Source: Sporosarcina sp. P13
Lineage (GTDB): Bacteria > Bacillota > Bacilli > Bacillales_A > Planococcaceae
Reading direction: 5' to 3'
DNA: 60,329 nt
Assembly: GCF_002743055.1 (NCBI RefSeq)
Contig: NZ_PDYM01000017.1
Location: 1-60,329 of the forward strand
In this document: positions 36,455 to 45,608 of the stretch, piece by piece
Position numbering within the stretch: the first letter of the stretch is position 1
Layout of the letters: every line of letters begins with the position of its first letter
Position numbers and translations under genes: made by a program
Notes under the pieces: model-generated
What the model was told of the DNA's origin: nothing
What the model saw: the letters and a program-made list of their open reading frames with translations, nothing else
Database searches by the model: none

Positions 36455-38800
36455 TTGGACGCATTTGAAAAAGAATTACAAGAACAGATTCTTTCTTTAA
36501 TGGAAGAAGCATCCTATCAACCAAAAACTGTTCACGAGATTCAAGAAATACTCGGTATGGAACAGGCGGCAGAATTTAAAGAACTCGTCAAAATGCTCGT
36601 ACAGCTAGAGCAGACCGGCAAAATAGTCCGCTCACGCGCAAACCGTTACGGCTTACCTGAGATGATGAATTTACTCCGCGGAAAATTTATCGGTCATGCA
36701 AAAGGCTTTGGTTTTGTCGTACCGGAAAACGTGGAAGGCGATGACGTATTCATTCCGCCACATGAATTAAACGGGGCAATGAACGGTGATATCGTATTTG
36801 TACGCGTATCAGAAAGTTCATTTGGAGACCGTCGTGAAGGTGCCATTACGAAAATTGTCGAGCGTAAGACGACAAAAATAGTCGGTACGTATCAAGATCA
36901 CAGTAGCTATGGTTTCGTATTAGCCGACGATAAAAAACTACCAATGGACATTTATATTGAAAAAGGGCATTCTCTTGACGCAGTCGACGGACAAAAAGTC
37001 ATTGTTGAAATTAAGAGTTGGCCGGATGACGAAAAGTCCGCAACAGGTATGATCACGCAGATTCTTGGCCATAAAAATGACCCTGGCGTAGATATTTTGT
37101 CGATCATCCATAAACACGGCATTGCAATCGAGTTCCCGCAAGAAGTAATGGACCATGCGAATAGCGTACCGACAACCGTCCAAGAAAATGATTTATTAAA
37201 TCGTAAAGATCTTCGAAACGATTTGACGATGACAATTGATGGCGCGGATGCAAAAGACTTGGATGATGCAATTTCTGTCTTTAAAGAAAACGATGGAACG
37301 TATCGTTTATTCGTCCATATTTCTGACGTCAGCTATTATGTGACAGAAAACTCTCCAATGGACGTAGAAGCAGCGGACCGCGGAACGAGTGTATACTTGA
37401 CGGATCGTGTCATTCCGATGTTGCCACACCGTTTATCGAACGGGATCTGTTCATTGAACCCTGGAGAAGATCGCTTAACACTGACATGTGAAATGAAAGT
37501 GGATCTTAACGGTAAAGTCGTGGAGCATGAGATTTACCCAAGTGTCATCAATTCGAATTATCGTATGACGTATAGCGATGTCTATGAAATCATTGAGAAT
37601 AAAGATGAAGAACTATCGAAGACATATGAAGAAATCGTACCGATGTTGAATGATATGGCGAAACTTGCAGCGATCTTCCGTCAAAAACGACAAGACCGCG
37701 GTGCAATCGACTTCGATTTTAAAGAATCTAAAATTCTTGTCGATGAAGAAGGAAATCCAACAGATGTCATCATCATAGAACGTACCGTTTCAGAGAAATT
37801 AATCGAGGAATTCATGTTGGTAGCGAACGAAACTGTGGCGGAGCACTTCCACTGGCTACAAGTTCCATTCTTATACCGTATTCACGAAGATCCGAAAGAA
37901 GAGAAACTCCAACGCTTCTTCGAATTCCTAACAAACTTCGGAATCGTCGTTAAAGGAACGGGCAATCAAGTCCATCCGCGGGCGCTGCAAGAAATCGTTG
38001 AATCGATCGAAGGACTTCCAGAGGAATCTGTTATTTCTACGATGTTATTACGCTCGATGCAACAAGCGAAATACTTCCAGGAAAGTATCGGACACTTCGG
38101 ACTATCGACGGAATTTTACACGCATTTCACCGCACCGATCCGTAGATATCCAGACTTAATCGTTCACCGTTTGATTCGGACGTATTTATTCGAAAAAGAT
38201 CTAACAACACAAACCATCGCTCACTGGTCTGCACGTTTACCAGAAATCGCTCAACACACGTCTGAACGTGAACGCCGTGCCGTCGATGCAGAACGTGATA
38301 CAAATGCACTTAAGAAAGCACAGTTTATGGTGGATAAAATTGGGGAAGAATTTGAAGGTGTGGTATCCTCTGTCACAAACTTCGGTATATTTGTTGAGCT
38401 AGAGAATACAATTGAAGGACTCGTCCATGTACAAAACATGAATGATGACTACTACCGTTTTGATGACCGTCAAATGATGATGATTGGCGAACGTTCTGGC
38501 AAGCAATTCCGTATCGGAGACGAAGTGAAGGTGCGCGTCATTTCGGTTAAGCCAGAAGAACAAGCAGTCGATTTCGAAATCGTTGGCATGGTTCAAAACT
38601 TCAGAGGCTCCCGTAAAGAATCGCCTAAAGTGATTCAGGCGGGGAGAAGTAAAGACAATGGTTCAGGAAGTCGTGGACAAGGTAAGAAGCAAGGCGGAGG
38701 TCAACAAAGCGACAAACGCAATAAGAAGTATGAAAAACCTAAGCGTAAGTTTTACGAAAGTGTAGCAAAGAACTCTAAAAGAAGATCAAAGAAAAAATAA
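36455..38800 (+). CDS. rnr: Ribonuclease R
   Basis: This gene encodes 781 residues from a TTG start with AAGGAGGAG upstream. Domains in order are an N-terminal winged helix (about 10-70), two cold-shock domains (about 75-230, [20 protein letters not shown]), the RNB catalytic domain (about 255-585, [15 protein letters not shown] with the metal-binding Asp residues), an S1 domain (about 635-715, [18 protein letters not shown]), and a Lys/Arg-rich tail. This 3'-5' exonuclease degrades structured RNA and aborted mRNA in trans-translation, which fits the neighbouring smpB and tmRNA genes. Confidence 0.96.
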   Translation: MDAFEKELQEQILSLMEEASYQPKTVHEIQEILGMEQAAEFKELVKMLVQLEQTGKIVRSRANRYGLPEMMNLLRGKFIGHAKGFGFVVPENVEGDDVFIPPHELNGAMNGDIVFVRVSESSFGDRREGAITKIVERKTTKIVGTYQDHSSYGFVLADDKKLPMDIYIEKGHSLDAVDGQKVIVEIKSWPDDEKSATGMITQILGHKNDPGVDILSIIHKHGIAIEFPQEVMDHANSVPTTVQENDLLNRKDLRNDLTMTIDGADAKDLDDAISVFKENDGTYRLFVHISDVSYYVTENSPMDVEAADRGTSVYLTDRVIPMLPHRLSNGICSLNPGEDRLTLTCEMKVDLNGKVVEHEIYPSVINSNYRMTYSDVYEIIENKDEELSKTYEEIVPMLNDMAKLAAIFRQKRQDRGAIDFDFKESKILVDEEGNPTDVIIIERTVSEKLIEEFMLVANETVAEHFHWLQVPFLYRIHEDPKEEKLQRFFEFLTNFGIVVKGTGNQVHPRALQEIVESIEGLPEESVISTMLLRSMQQAKYFQESIGHFGLSTEFYTHFTAPIRRYPDLIVHRLIRTYLFEKDLTTQTIAHWSARLPEIAQHTSERERRAVDAERDTNALKKAQFMVDKIGEEFEGVVSSVTNFGIFVELENTIEGLVHVQNMNDDYYRFDDRQMMMIGERSGKQFRIGDEVKVRVISVKPEEQAVDFEIVGMVQNFRGSRKESPKVIQAGRSKDNGSGSRGQGKKQGGGQQSDKRNKKYEKPKRKFYESVAKNSKRRSKKK

Positions 38801-38910
38801 GGCTGGAGATCAACTGCTCCAGTCTTCATCTACATTTAGCAGAAGTTACATGCTGAGTGTAGATGCAATCACGCCTAGGCGAGATTGATAAATAGGGGGA
38901 GGAATGAAGC

Positions 38911-39378
38911 ATGGCCAAAGGATCCGGTAAAGTACTAGCCGTCAACAAAAAAGCAAATCACGATTACGCGATCGAAGAAACTATTGAAGCGGGAATCGTC
39001 TTAAAAGGTACTGAAATAAAATCGATTCGTAAAGGGAAAGTCCAGTTACGTGACGCATTTATCTTGATCCGTAACAATGAAGCATGGATTTCCAATATGC
39101 ATATTAGTCCATACGAACAAGGGAACATCCACAACCATGACCCGATTCGTTCTCGCAAACTATTACTGCACAAGAAACAAATCAGTTCATTAATAGGTGA
39201 GACGAAACAACAAGGCTATTCGATTATTCCGTTGAAAATGTATATTAAAGATGGCTTCGCAAAAGTGCTGATTGGCGTCGGTAAAGGGAAGAAGCTTTAC
39301 GATAAGCGACAAGACTTGAAAGAGAAAGAACATAAGCGGGATATGCAGCGAGCGTTCAAAGCGAAACAACAAGATTGA
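38911..39378 (+). CDS. smpB: SsrA-binding protein SmpB
   Basis: This gene encodes 155 residues with GGGGGAGG upstream. Conserved blocks are [49 protein letters not shown] and the basic tail [17 protein letters not shown], which acts in the ribosome in place of a codon-anticodon pair. SmpB carries tmRNA to stalled ribosomes. The tmRNA gene follows directly, and its promoter overlaps the smpB stop. Confidence 0.97.
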   Translation: MAKGSGKVLAVNKKANHDYAIEETIEAGIVLKGTEIKSIRKGKVQLRDAFILIRNNEAWISNMHISPYEQGNIHNHDPIRSRKLLLHKKQISSLIGETKQQGYSIIPLKMYIKDGFAKVLIGVGKGKKLYDKRQDLKEKEHKRDMQRAFKAKQQD

Positions 39379-39403
39379 TTAACAGCCCGATTTATTATAT
39401 ACT
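39375..39403 (+). promoter_or_regulatory. Predicted sigma-A promoter of ssrA
   Basis: TTGATT at 39375-39380 spans the smpB stop codon, and TATACT follows at 39398-39403 with a 17-base spacer. The start near 39410 leaves a 59-base precursor leader before the mature tmRNA. Confidence 0.65.
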
Positions 39404-39468
39404 ATAAGAAGTTTCAAGTACGACCCGCCGTTCTAAGTGAAACGGACTTGGGTTCCGAACTTTCCTTC

Positions 39469-39826
39469 GGGGACGTTACGGATTCGACAGGGGTGGTCTG
39501 GGCTTGAGCTGCGCGTCGGAGGGATCGTCTCCGTCAGAAACGACAGTTAATAATAACTGGCAAAACAAACAACAACCTAGCATTCGCAGCGTAAGCTGTT
39601 GAATCTACCTTTCGTTTCCATCGCTCATGTGGAGGCGTAAGGTTCACTTATAAGTGAGCTACGCTGACATCTGCATTCCGAGGATGTCAGAAGAGATTCC
39701 CGGAATAGCGCACAGGACGCCCTGATTGATGGCATAATGCTTGCGCGAAACCAAGTTATCAATCTACACGCGTAGACGCTGAAGTAGCAGAGCCTTTGGA
39801 CGTGGGTTCGACTCCCACCGTCTCCA
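39469..39826 (+). ncRNA. ssrA: Transfer-messenger RNA (tmRNA)
   Basis: The mature RNA is about 358 bases. The 5' acceptor GGGGACG pairs with CGTCTCC at the 3' end, with one G-T pair, and the T-arm is GTGGGTTCGACTCCCAC. The tag frame at 39559-39594 (GGC AAA ACA through GCA GCG TAA) encodes GKTNNNLAFAA after the tRNA-borne Ala. The tag ends in AFAA, a proteolysis signal like the ALAA of Bacillus. It rescues ribosomes stalled on broken mRNA together with SmpB. Confidence 0.95.
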
Positions 39827-39844
39827 TATTGATGTATATGGATG

Positions 39845-39879
39845 AACCCACCAGCATGAACGTGCTGGTGGGTTTTTTT
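39845..39879 (+). terminator. Terminator of ssrA
   Basis: ACCCACCAGCA pairs with TGCTGGTGGGT and is followed by seven T residues. Confidence 0.92.
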
Positions 39880-39943
39880 GTTGTGGATTGTGATGTATTG
39901 GTGGTGGTTCAGAATGAAGCGGGGGAAACAGTTCGTATGGTTA

Positions 39944-40467
39944 TCGCGCGAAAGAGGTCTGGACCGCGCCAAAATTTAGGCTTACCGCGCGAACCAGGTT
40001 AGAAACCGCGCCAAAAGTTTGGTGTACCGCGCAAAAGCCGGAGCAAACCGCGCCAATAACATGGCAGACCGCGCGAAAGTCAAGTTGCACCGAGCCAACC
40101 CCTTCCAGTACCGCGCGATGACTTGTGCAAACCGCGCCAATAACATGACAGACCGCGCGAAAGCCAAGTTGCACCGAGCCAACCCCTTCCAGTACCGCGC
40201 GATGACTTGTGCAAACCGCGCCAATAACATGACAGACCGCGCGAAAGTCAAGTTGCACCGAGCCAACCCCTTCCAGTACCGCGCGATGACTTGTGCAAAC
40301 CGCGCCAATAACATGGCAGACCGCGCGAAAGTCAAGTTGCACCGAGCCAACCCCTTCCAGTACCGCGCAATGACTTGTGCAAACCGCGCGAAAGTCAAGT
40401 TGCACCGAGCCAACCCCTTCCATCACCGCGCAATGCCTTGTGCAAACCGCGCCAATGTACACCAACC
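39944..40467. repeat. 21-bp-period repeat array A (about 25 units)
   Basis: From 39964 there are 24 contiguous 21-bp units, nearly all beginning CCGCGCC, CCGCGCG or CCGAGCC, with one degenerate unit just upstream. Units form an 84-bp super-repeat of four module types: AATAACATGGCAGA, AAAGTCAAGTTGCA, CAACCCCTTCCAGTA and GATGACTTGTGCAAA tails. Four super-repeats run from unit 5 to unit 20. Because 21 is a multiple of 3, both strands read open as heptapeptide repeats, but no frame has a ribosome binding site or normal protein composition. The array fills most of the gap between ssrA and the DUF3221 gene. Confidence 0.93.
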
Positions 40468-40549
40468 CAATTAATATTATAACTGTTTTCTCATTTTAGT
40501 AACATTTCAACATCTCCTCCGTCTACTGCAGTAGATAGGGGGCGGAAAT

Positions 40550-41707
40550 GTGAGAAAGACTACGTATGCATTTGTACTTTGCGTTACATTATTGTTAGGC
40601 GGATGTGGAATGGGGAATGAGACGCAAAACGGATCAGTTAAGCAAGATGCCTGGCAGACGATAAAAAAAGTGGATGGTCGTGAAATTATTGCTGAACTGA
40701 AGCAGACTGTTGAAGGGTCACCAGGACGTGATCAGGTAGCTCAAGAGCAATTAGAAAGTCCAGATTATATTGGAGGTTTCTACGGCGAGCCGTCACTGGC
40801 ATTGGAAGAGGATATGGCGGTACAGGCGATAGAAGGTCCGATTGCTATCCAAGCAGTTGAAGAAGTGTATGGTGGCAATGAAGCGTTTGAAAAGGAAGGG
40901 GTTCTTTTCTTAGAAAACCAGATGCTTGGGGCTACGCAATCGGGAGTATGGATTGGTGTGAAGAATCCTGACGAAAAAGTGCAGGAAGTGATTGACTGGT
41001 TGCAGCCAAAAGTGGATGAGGGGGACATTCTGGCGGAGCCAATTTATATTTTCCGCAGTCCCCATACACATCAGGAACTGAATACGATCCAAGATGAAGT
41101 GACGAACGTATTAAAGGGCATGAACCAAGAGCGCGGTTCATTTTCATTAGCAGTCGATACGATTACAGGCCGCGTGGAAATAGGACATGATTTCCTGAAG
41201 GCGTCACAGCAAAAAGAGCTAGAAAAGAAGTTTCCTAACTATACGTTCCACTTCGAGCAAGAAGGCAATATGGTTGCTGAGCCAGGGATGTCCGCTATTA
41301 TTCATCCCGAGAAGGATATGACCGATACACCTGTTACAGATGGTGGGTTTATTATGGACGTGTCGGACGGTAGCATTTTCGTCTCTGGGGGAACGGAAGG
41401 AGCTACTTACTATTCATTTGATGAAGCGCATTTACTTACAGTTGGCCAACGCGTGAAGGTGGAAGCTTCGGGCGCTATTTTGGAATCGTATCCGGCGCAG
41501 GGGGAGGCTAAGTTTGTGGAAATCTTGCCTGATTATAAACCAGGAGAAGCAGTACTTTCTGAATCGCAAGCTGTGGCGAAGGCGGTCAAAGGGAAGGGGA
41601 AGGAATACTTTAATTTTAATGAAATCAAAGAAGTACGTTATGACAAAAAACGAAAAGCATGGATAGTCAAGGTGAGCGACGGTAGTGAAGTGAAAGTGGA
41701 AGAGTAA
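40550..41707 (+). CDS. DUF3221-containing lipoprotein
   Basis: This gene encodes 385 residues from a GTG start with GGGGGCGG upstream. The lipobox is LLLGGC (Cys19). The middle region is of unknown type. Residues about 255-325 (GFIMDVSDGSIFVSGG, VGQRVKVEASGAILESYPAQ) resemble DUF3221, the YobA-like domain of Bacillus secreted proteins. The last 50 residues (VAKAVKGKGKEYFNFNEIKE) form a small charged domain. A palindrome TCTACTGCAGTAGA stands just before the ribosome binding site, and CTCCTCC ahead of it could pair with the binding site and limit translation. Confidence 0.75.
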   Translation: MRKTTYAFVLCVTLLLGGCGMGNETQNGSVKQDAWQTIKKVDGREIIAELKQTVEGSPGRDQVAQEQLESPDYIGGFYGEPSLALEEDMAVQAIEGPIAIQAVEEVYGGNEAFEKEGVLFLENQMLGATQSGVWIGVKNPDEKVQEVIDWLQPKVDEGDILAEPIYIFRSPHTHQELNTIQDEVTNVLKGMNQERGSFSLAVDTITGRVEIGHDFLKASQQKELEKKFPNYTFHFEQEGNMVAEPGMSAIIHPEKDMTDTPVTDGGFIMDVSDGSIFVSGGTEGATYYSFDEAHLLTVGQRVKVEASGAILESYPAQGEAKFVEILPDYKPGEAVLSESQAVAKAVKGKGKEYFNFNEIKEVRYDKKRKAWIVKVSDGSEVKVEE

Positions 41708-41781
41708 ACGAAAGTGAAATAGAAACGTACAAGAATCGTTGGTATATCGGGTGGTTTTTCAAGCAATCAGTCAGTTAAAAT

Positions 41782-41850
41782 AAGGTACCTGTGTGAGAAA
41801 CAAACGTGAATGTTTAAACAATCATGAAAGTTTCATGCACAGGTACCTTT
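41782..41850. repeat. Dispersed 70-bp palindromic element, copy 1
   Basis: The outer arms AAGGTACCTGTG and CACAGGTACCTTT are complementary; the inner arms are GAGAAAC and GTTTC. The middle contains CGTGAATGTTTAAACAATCATG. It lies just after the DUF3221 gene and would form a long terminator-like hairpin. Confidence 0.85.
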
Positions 41851-42049
41851 AATCATTCAAAAGGTAAAATTGTGATTACGATTCAATAAGTGAAAGGCTA
41901 GCCTGTACAGATAGAACTTCCATGCGACTTTTCGTGTTGATGTTATATGCTGTACAGGTTTTTTCTTTATAAAAATCAGGTAAGTAAAATCTCATGTTAT
42001 AATTACCATAACCTTGCAACCAAAATAAAAAATCAGAAAGCGGGCGATT

Positions 42050-42814
42050 ATTCTGTTTACGATTAAAAATTTTGTAGATAATGAAAATGTAAAAGTCAGG
42101 GAGGAGCTTGGCCCTTTTAAAGTAGCGGAGTTTCAAAGAGAGTTAAGTGTCGATCATGCTACAGCCCAATCGGCATATTATGCTTCTGAAATGAATGTAA
42201 GAAGAAGACAGCTAGTTTGCGATGTCGGTCAGTCAAACATTACGATCCAGGCAGGGGCCATGCAATGGATGGTCGGAGATGTGAAAGCGACGACTGGGCT
42301 TAAGGGAGTAGGAGACTTCATCGGAAAAACGATTAGGGGCAAAATGACCAAAGAATCGAGCATCAAACCGGAGTACACGGGCACCGGTACACTTGTTTTA
42401 GAACCGACGTATAAGCATATTTTGCTACTGGATGTAGACGAGTGGGATCAGTCACTCGTCATTGAAGACGGACTCTTTTTAGCTTGTGATTCAGGATTAA
42501 AACATAAGGCCGTGATGCGCTCAAATCTTTCTTCTGCTGCACTTGGCGGGGAAGGTCTTTTCAACCTGGGACTTACCGGGCAAGGAGTGATTGCACTGGA
42601 ATCTTCCGTGTCGAGAGAGGAACTTATAGAAATCGAGTTAGAAAATGATGAGTTGAAAATCGATGGGAATATGGCGATTGCCTGGTCAGGCGGTTTAGAA
42701 TTTACTGTCGAACGCTCTGGAAAAACACTTATGGGTTCGGCGGCTTCAGGCGAAGGATTGGTAAATGTCTACCGCGGAACAGGAAAAGTATTAATGGCGC
42801 CGTTCCTTCAATAA
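42050..42814 (+). CDS. AIM24 family protein with non-AUG start
   Basis: This gene encodes about 254 residues. The first ATG, 42191, lies inside the conserved part. The open frame extends upstream through ILFTIKNFVDNENVKVREEL to 42029 and offers only ATT (42047, 42050) or CTG (42053) as starts, with GAAAGCGGG a few bases before. The AIM24 beta-barrel core is seen in SNITIQAGAMQWMVGDVK, TGTLVLEPTYKHILLL and SLVIEDGLFLAC. The bacterial function is unknown. A mutated start codon or an ATT start, as used by infC, would both explain the pattern. The shorter form from 42191 would lack about 47 conserved residues. Confidence 0.8.
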   Translation: MLFTIKNFVDNENVKVREELGPFKVAEFQRELSVDHATAQSAYYASEMNVRRRQLVCDVGQSNITIQAGAMQWMVGDVKATTGLKGVGDFIGKTIRGKMTKESSIKPEYTGTGTLVLEPTYKHILLLDVDEWDQSLVIEDGLFLACDSGLKHKAVMRSNLSSAALGGEGLFNLGLTGQGVIALESSVSREELIEIELENDELKIDGNMAIAWSGGLEFTVERSGKTLMGSAASGEGLVNVYRGTGKVLMAPFLQ

Positions 42815-42831
42815 TTGGGTATCTACTGTAA

Positions 42832-42903
42832 ATTACCTATCTGTATTCGAAAAAGCGTGAATGTGTAAACGATCATGAAGATTTCAAGTACAGGTACTTT
42901 TAT
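42832..42903. repeat. Dispersed 70-bp palindromic element, diverged copy
   Basis: Left arm TTACCTATCTGTA, middle GCGTGAATGTGTAAACGATC and right arm TACAGGTACTTTT keep the order and length of the other copies with more mismatches. It follows the AIM24 gene by 17 bases. Confidence 0.65.
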
Positions 42904-42904
42904 T

Positions 42905-42949
42905 AAGATATTACCAAGAAGCCCAACTTCCAGGTAATATCTTTTTTAC
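42905..42949 (+). terminator. Terminator downstream of the AIM24 gene
   Basis: AAGATATTACC pairs with GGTAATATCTT and is followed by TTTTT. Confidence 0.85.
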
Positions 42950-43067
42950 ATATATTCGTACCAAAATCCCCCAAAAGACAAAATCCGCAACCTTCAAACA
43001 CCCCAATCGTCAATACTATGCTGTACTCAACCAACAAATCCACAGCAATAAAGCAGGTGAAACTTAT

Positions 43068-45119
43068 ATGAAAAGGTCAGAATATAAAGAACAACAACAT
43101 AAAAAAAGACCGAAAAAGCAAAGAAGCCTGAGGAAAAAGATTACTCGTTTCGTATTCATCAGTAGTCTACTTGTCGTCTTTTGCGCACTACTCGTACTGA
43201 ATATCTTCATCACATTCAGCGATGTAAGTGCACTCGAAGAACCTGCACCACGGTCGACGGTTATTTACGATCCGAGCGGTGAAGTCATCAGTAAGGTGTC
43301 GAATTCGAATATTGAAGGGGTAACGATCGACCAGATTCCGAAGACGCTGATCGAAGCAGTCATTTCCGTGGAAGATCAACGGTTTTACACACATCATGGC
43401 GTCAATTATATAACAATGGGACGTGCCTTACTTCAGAACGCATTCAAAGGCAAAATCGTGGCAGGGGGCAGTACGATTACGCAGCAACTTGCGAAAAATG
43501 CGTTTTTGACGCAGGAGCGTACGTACTCTCGTAAATTTAAAGAACTGATTCTCGCAAAAAAGATTGAACGGGTGTATTCGAAAGATGAGATCATGGAACG
43601 TTACCTTAACCAAATTTATTTTGGTGATGGGGCGTGGGGTATTCAACGTGCGGCGCAGACCTATTTTGGTAAGGATGTCAGTGAATTGACGTTAAGCGAA
43701 TCAGCGACAATTGCAGGCATCATTAAAGCACCGTCGCATTTATCGCCTACGAAAAATATGGAAAAGTCGGTGGAACGGCGCAATCTGGTGTTGGCGTTGA
43801 TGCTGCGTGAACAGTATAGCAGCCAGCAAGAATACGATGAAGCGATTGGACAGAAACTGGCATTGGCAAAATCGACAGTGCCAGATTACAAAGGGAACTA
43901 TCCGTATTATATCGACCGTGTAGTGGACGAGGCGGTCAATACGTACCATTTGACGAGAAATGAAGTGCTGTCCGGCGGGTTGCATATTACGACAGAAATC
44001 AATCCGGTGGTCCAAGAGGCGCTCGAAAAAGTGTATGCGGATGATCGCTATTTTCCGAAGAGCGCTCCAGACCAGCTTCTGCAGAGTGCGTCTGTTTTCC
44101 TAAATCCTAAAACGGGCGGGATTCTGGCGTTAGTCGGTGGGAGAGGAGAATATACGCATGGACGCTTCAATAATGCGACGGACCTTATCCGACAGCCTGG
44201 ATCTGCGTTAAAGCCGCTTGCCGTCTATACTCCGGCACTTGAGGAAGGGTATCATATGTCAGATTTACTTGTGGATGAACCGATCGATATGGACGGGTAC
44301 TCTCCGAAAAACTTTGATCAGCAATATAGAGGGGAAGTGACGATGTACGATGCGCTCACACAATCGTATAATATTCCTCCTGTTTGGCTGTTGGATCAGA
44401 TCAGTATCAAAAATGGAGTGCATGCTGTTGAACGGTTTGGAATTTCATTGGAAAAGAATGACCGTGCGCTTGGATTGGCGCTTGGAGGACTGGATAAAGG
44501 AACCTCTCCGTTACGGATGGCTCAAGCGTTTTCTGCGTTTGCGAATGATGGAGTGATGGAAGAAGCCCATGCGATCACAGAAATTAAAGATTCGGAAGGA
44601 AAAGTGCTCGGGAAGTGGCGGGGAGAGTCTGTGCGCGTGACAGATGCGGAAGTTGCCCAGCAAATGACGTATATGTTGCAAGGGGCTGTAAAAGAAGGCA
44701 CTGCGAAAAAAGCACAAGTTTCCGGTATGGATGTGGCGGGGAAGACGGGCACTACACAGCTACCGTTTGAAGGCGTGAACGGTTCAAAAGATCATTGGTT
44801 CGTTGGCTATACACCGGATATTGCGGGTGCGGTCTGGCTCGGATATGATCAAACAGACGCCGACCATTATTTAACATCTACCAGCAGCTTTACTGCACCG
44901 CCCATTTTCGCGCAAGTCGTTTCAAAATCAGCCAGCGAATTAACTACAAAGGAATTTGATTTATCGTTAATTGATGAAGAAATAAAAGAGCTGAAGAAGC
45001 AGAAGAAAAAGACAAAGGAAGAAAGAGAAAAGAAAGAGAAGAAAAAAGAGAAAGACAAGAAGGTGAAAGAGTTTTGGGAAGGCATTGAAAAGTGGGGACG
45101 GAGCTTGTTTGAAGAGTAA
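43068..45119 (+). CDS. Class A penicillin-binding protein (bifunctional)
   Basis: This gene encodes 683 residues. After a basic N-terminus, one transmembrane helix (about 28-50) is followed by a GT51 glycosyltransferase (about 60-240, catalytic Glu102 in SVEDQRFYTHHGVN, then GGSTITQQLAKN). The transpeptidase (about 330-640) has SxxK in PGSALKPLAVY near 379, SYN near 432 and KTGT near 558. The last 45 residues are almost all Lys and Glu. It polymerises and cross-links peptidoglycan outside the membrane. It resembles PBP1A/PbpF-type enzymes; the length is near PbpF, so a role in sporulation or vegetative growth is open. Confidence 0.93.
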   Translation: MKRSEYKEQQHKKRPKKQRSLRKKITRFVFISSLLVVFCALLVLNIFITFSDVSALEEPAPRSTVIYDPSGEVISKVSNSNIEGVTIDQIPKTLIEAVISVEDQRFYTHHGVNYITMGRALLQNAFKGKIVAGGSTITQQLAKNAFLTQERTYSRKFKELILAKKIERVYSKDEIMERYLNQIYFGDGAWGIQRAAQTYFGKDVSELTLSESATIAGIIKAPSHLSPTKNMEKSVERRNLVLALMLREQYSSQQEYDEAIGQKLALAKSTVPDYKGNYPYYIDRVVDEAVNTYHLTRNEVLSGGLHITTEINPVVQEALEKVYADDRYFPKSAPDQLLQSASVFLNPKTGGILALVGGRGEYTHGRFNNATDLIRQPGSALKPLAVYTPALEEGYHMSDLLVDEPIDMDGYSPKNFDQQYRGEVTMYDALTQSYNIPPVWLLDQISIKNGVHAVERFGISLEKNDRALGLALGGLDKGTSPLRMAQAFSAFANDGVMEEAHAITEIKDSEGKVLGKWRGESVRVTDAEVAQQMTYMLQGAVKEGTAKKAQVSGMDVAGKTGTTQLPFEGVNGSKDHWFVGYTPDIAGAVWLGYDQTDADHYLTSTSSFTAPPIFAQVVSKSASELTTKEFDLSLIDEEIKELKKQKKKTKEEREKKEKKKEKDKKVKEFWEGIEKWGRSLFEE

Positions 45120-45154
45120 GAGGACCAAAGGCAGCGGAAACTGTCAGCTAGAAG

Positions 45155-45222
45155 TAAGATATCTATGCTAGAAACAAATGTGAATGTGTAAACACTCGTG
45201 AAAGTTCACGCGCAGGTTTACT
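45155..45222. repeat. Dispersed 70-bp palindromic element, diverged copy
   Basis: Left arm AAGATATCTATGCTAGAAAC, middle GTGAATGTGTAAACACTCGTG and right arm AAGTTCACGCGCAGGTTTAC match the consensus order with decay in the outer arms. It follows the penicillin-binding-protein gene. Confidence 0.6.
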
Positions 45223-45259
45223 GTCCGTGTTTACAGGCGTAGTTCACGGAAATGATCAG

Positions 45260-45406
45260 ATGACTACAGAAATAGTTGGGCTATGGACAATTCATGTAGA
45301 TTCCCAGCGGACAAAAAAATTTTACGACAACCATCATCACCTCTCGCAAGATTGTGACTGCGAGTACTGTTTAAATTATTTGCTAGCTTGTGAGAAGTTT
45401 CCGTAG
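45260..45406 (+). pseudogene. Short Cys-rich frame, probable truncated gene
   Basis: The frame encodes 48 residues beginning MTTEIVGLWTIHVDSQRTKK and containing the Cys cluster CDCEYCLNYLLAC. It ends in TAG 45404; the same frame then continues for only 10 codons to TAA. The composition is protein-like and the Cys spacing suggests a metal- or redox-linked N-terminal domain whose remainder is lost. The ribosome binding site is weak (GGA). It lies between two palindromic elements. Confidence 0.4.
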
Positions 45407-45440
45407 ACGATTCCACTGGAGGATCCGTCTGCATTTTAAA

Positions 45441-45510
45441 TAAGATACCTGTGTGAGAAACAATCATGAATGTTAAAACATTCATAAAAGTTTCTCACAC
45501 AGGTATTTTT
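45441..45510. repeat. Dispersed 70-bp palindromic element, best-paired copy
   Basis: AAGATACCTGTGTGAGAAAC pairs with GTTTCTCACACAGGTATTTT along its whole length, and the centre ATGAATGTT / ACATTCAT is a second hairpin. Compared with copy 1, the outer G-C pair has become A-T on both sides, a compensatory change. Confidence 0.88.
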
Positions 45511-45608
45511 CATTTACTAAAATATACCCTCTTATGTTGAAACTATTTTAGTAATTCCCCGTCTATACGCTGCTTAGAAAATAGGATTGTTTAGAAAGGA
45601 TGAAAGAA

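Noticed and set aside
39625..39972. 115-codon minus-strand frame over the tmRNA gene
   Set aside because: The region is a structured RNA with matched ends and a tag frame on the other strand.
39941..40474. CRISPR array
   Set aside because: Units are contiguous with no unique spacers, the step is 21 bases, and no cas genes are present in the window.
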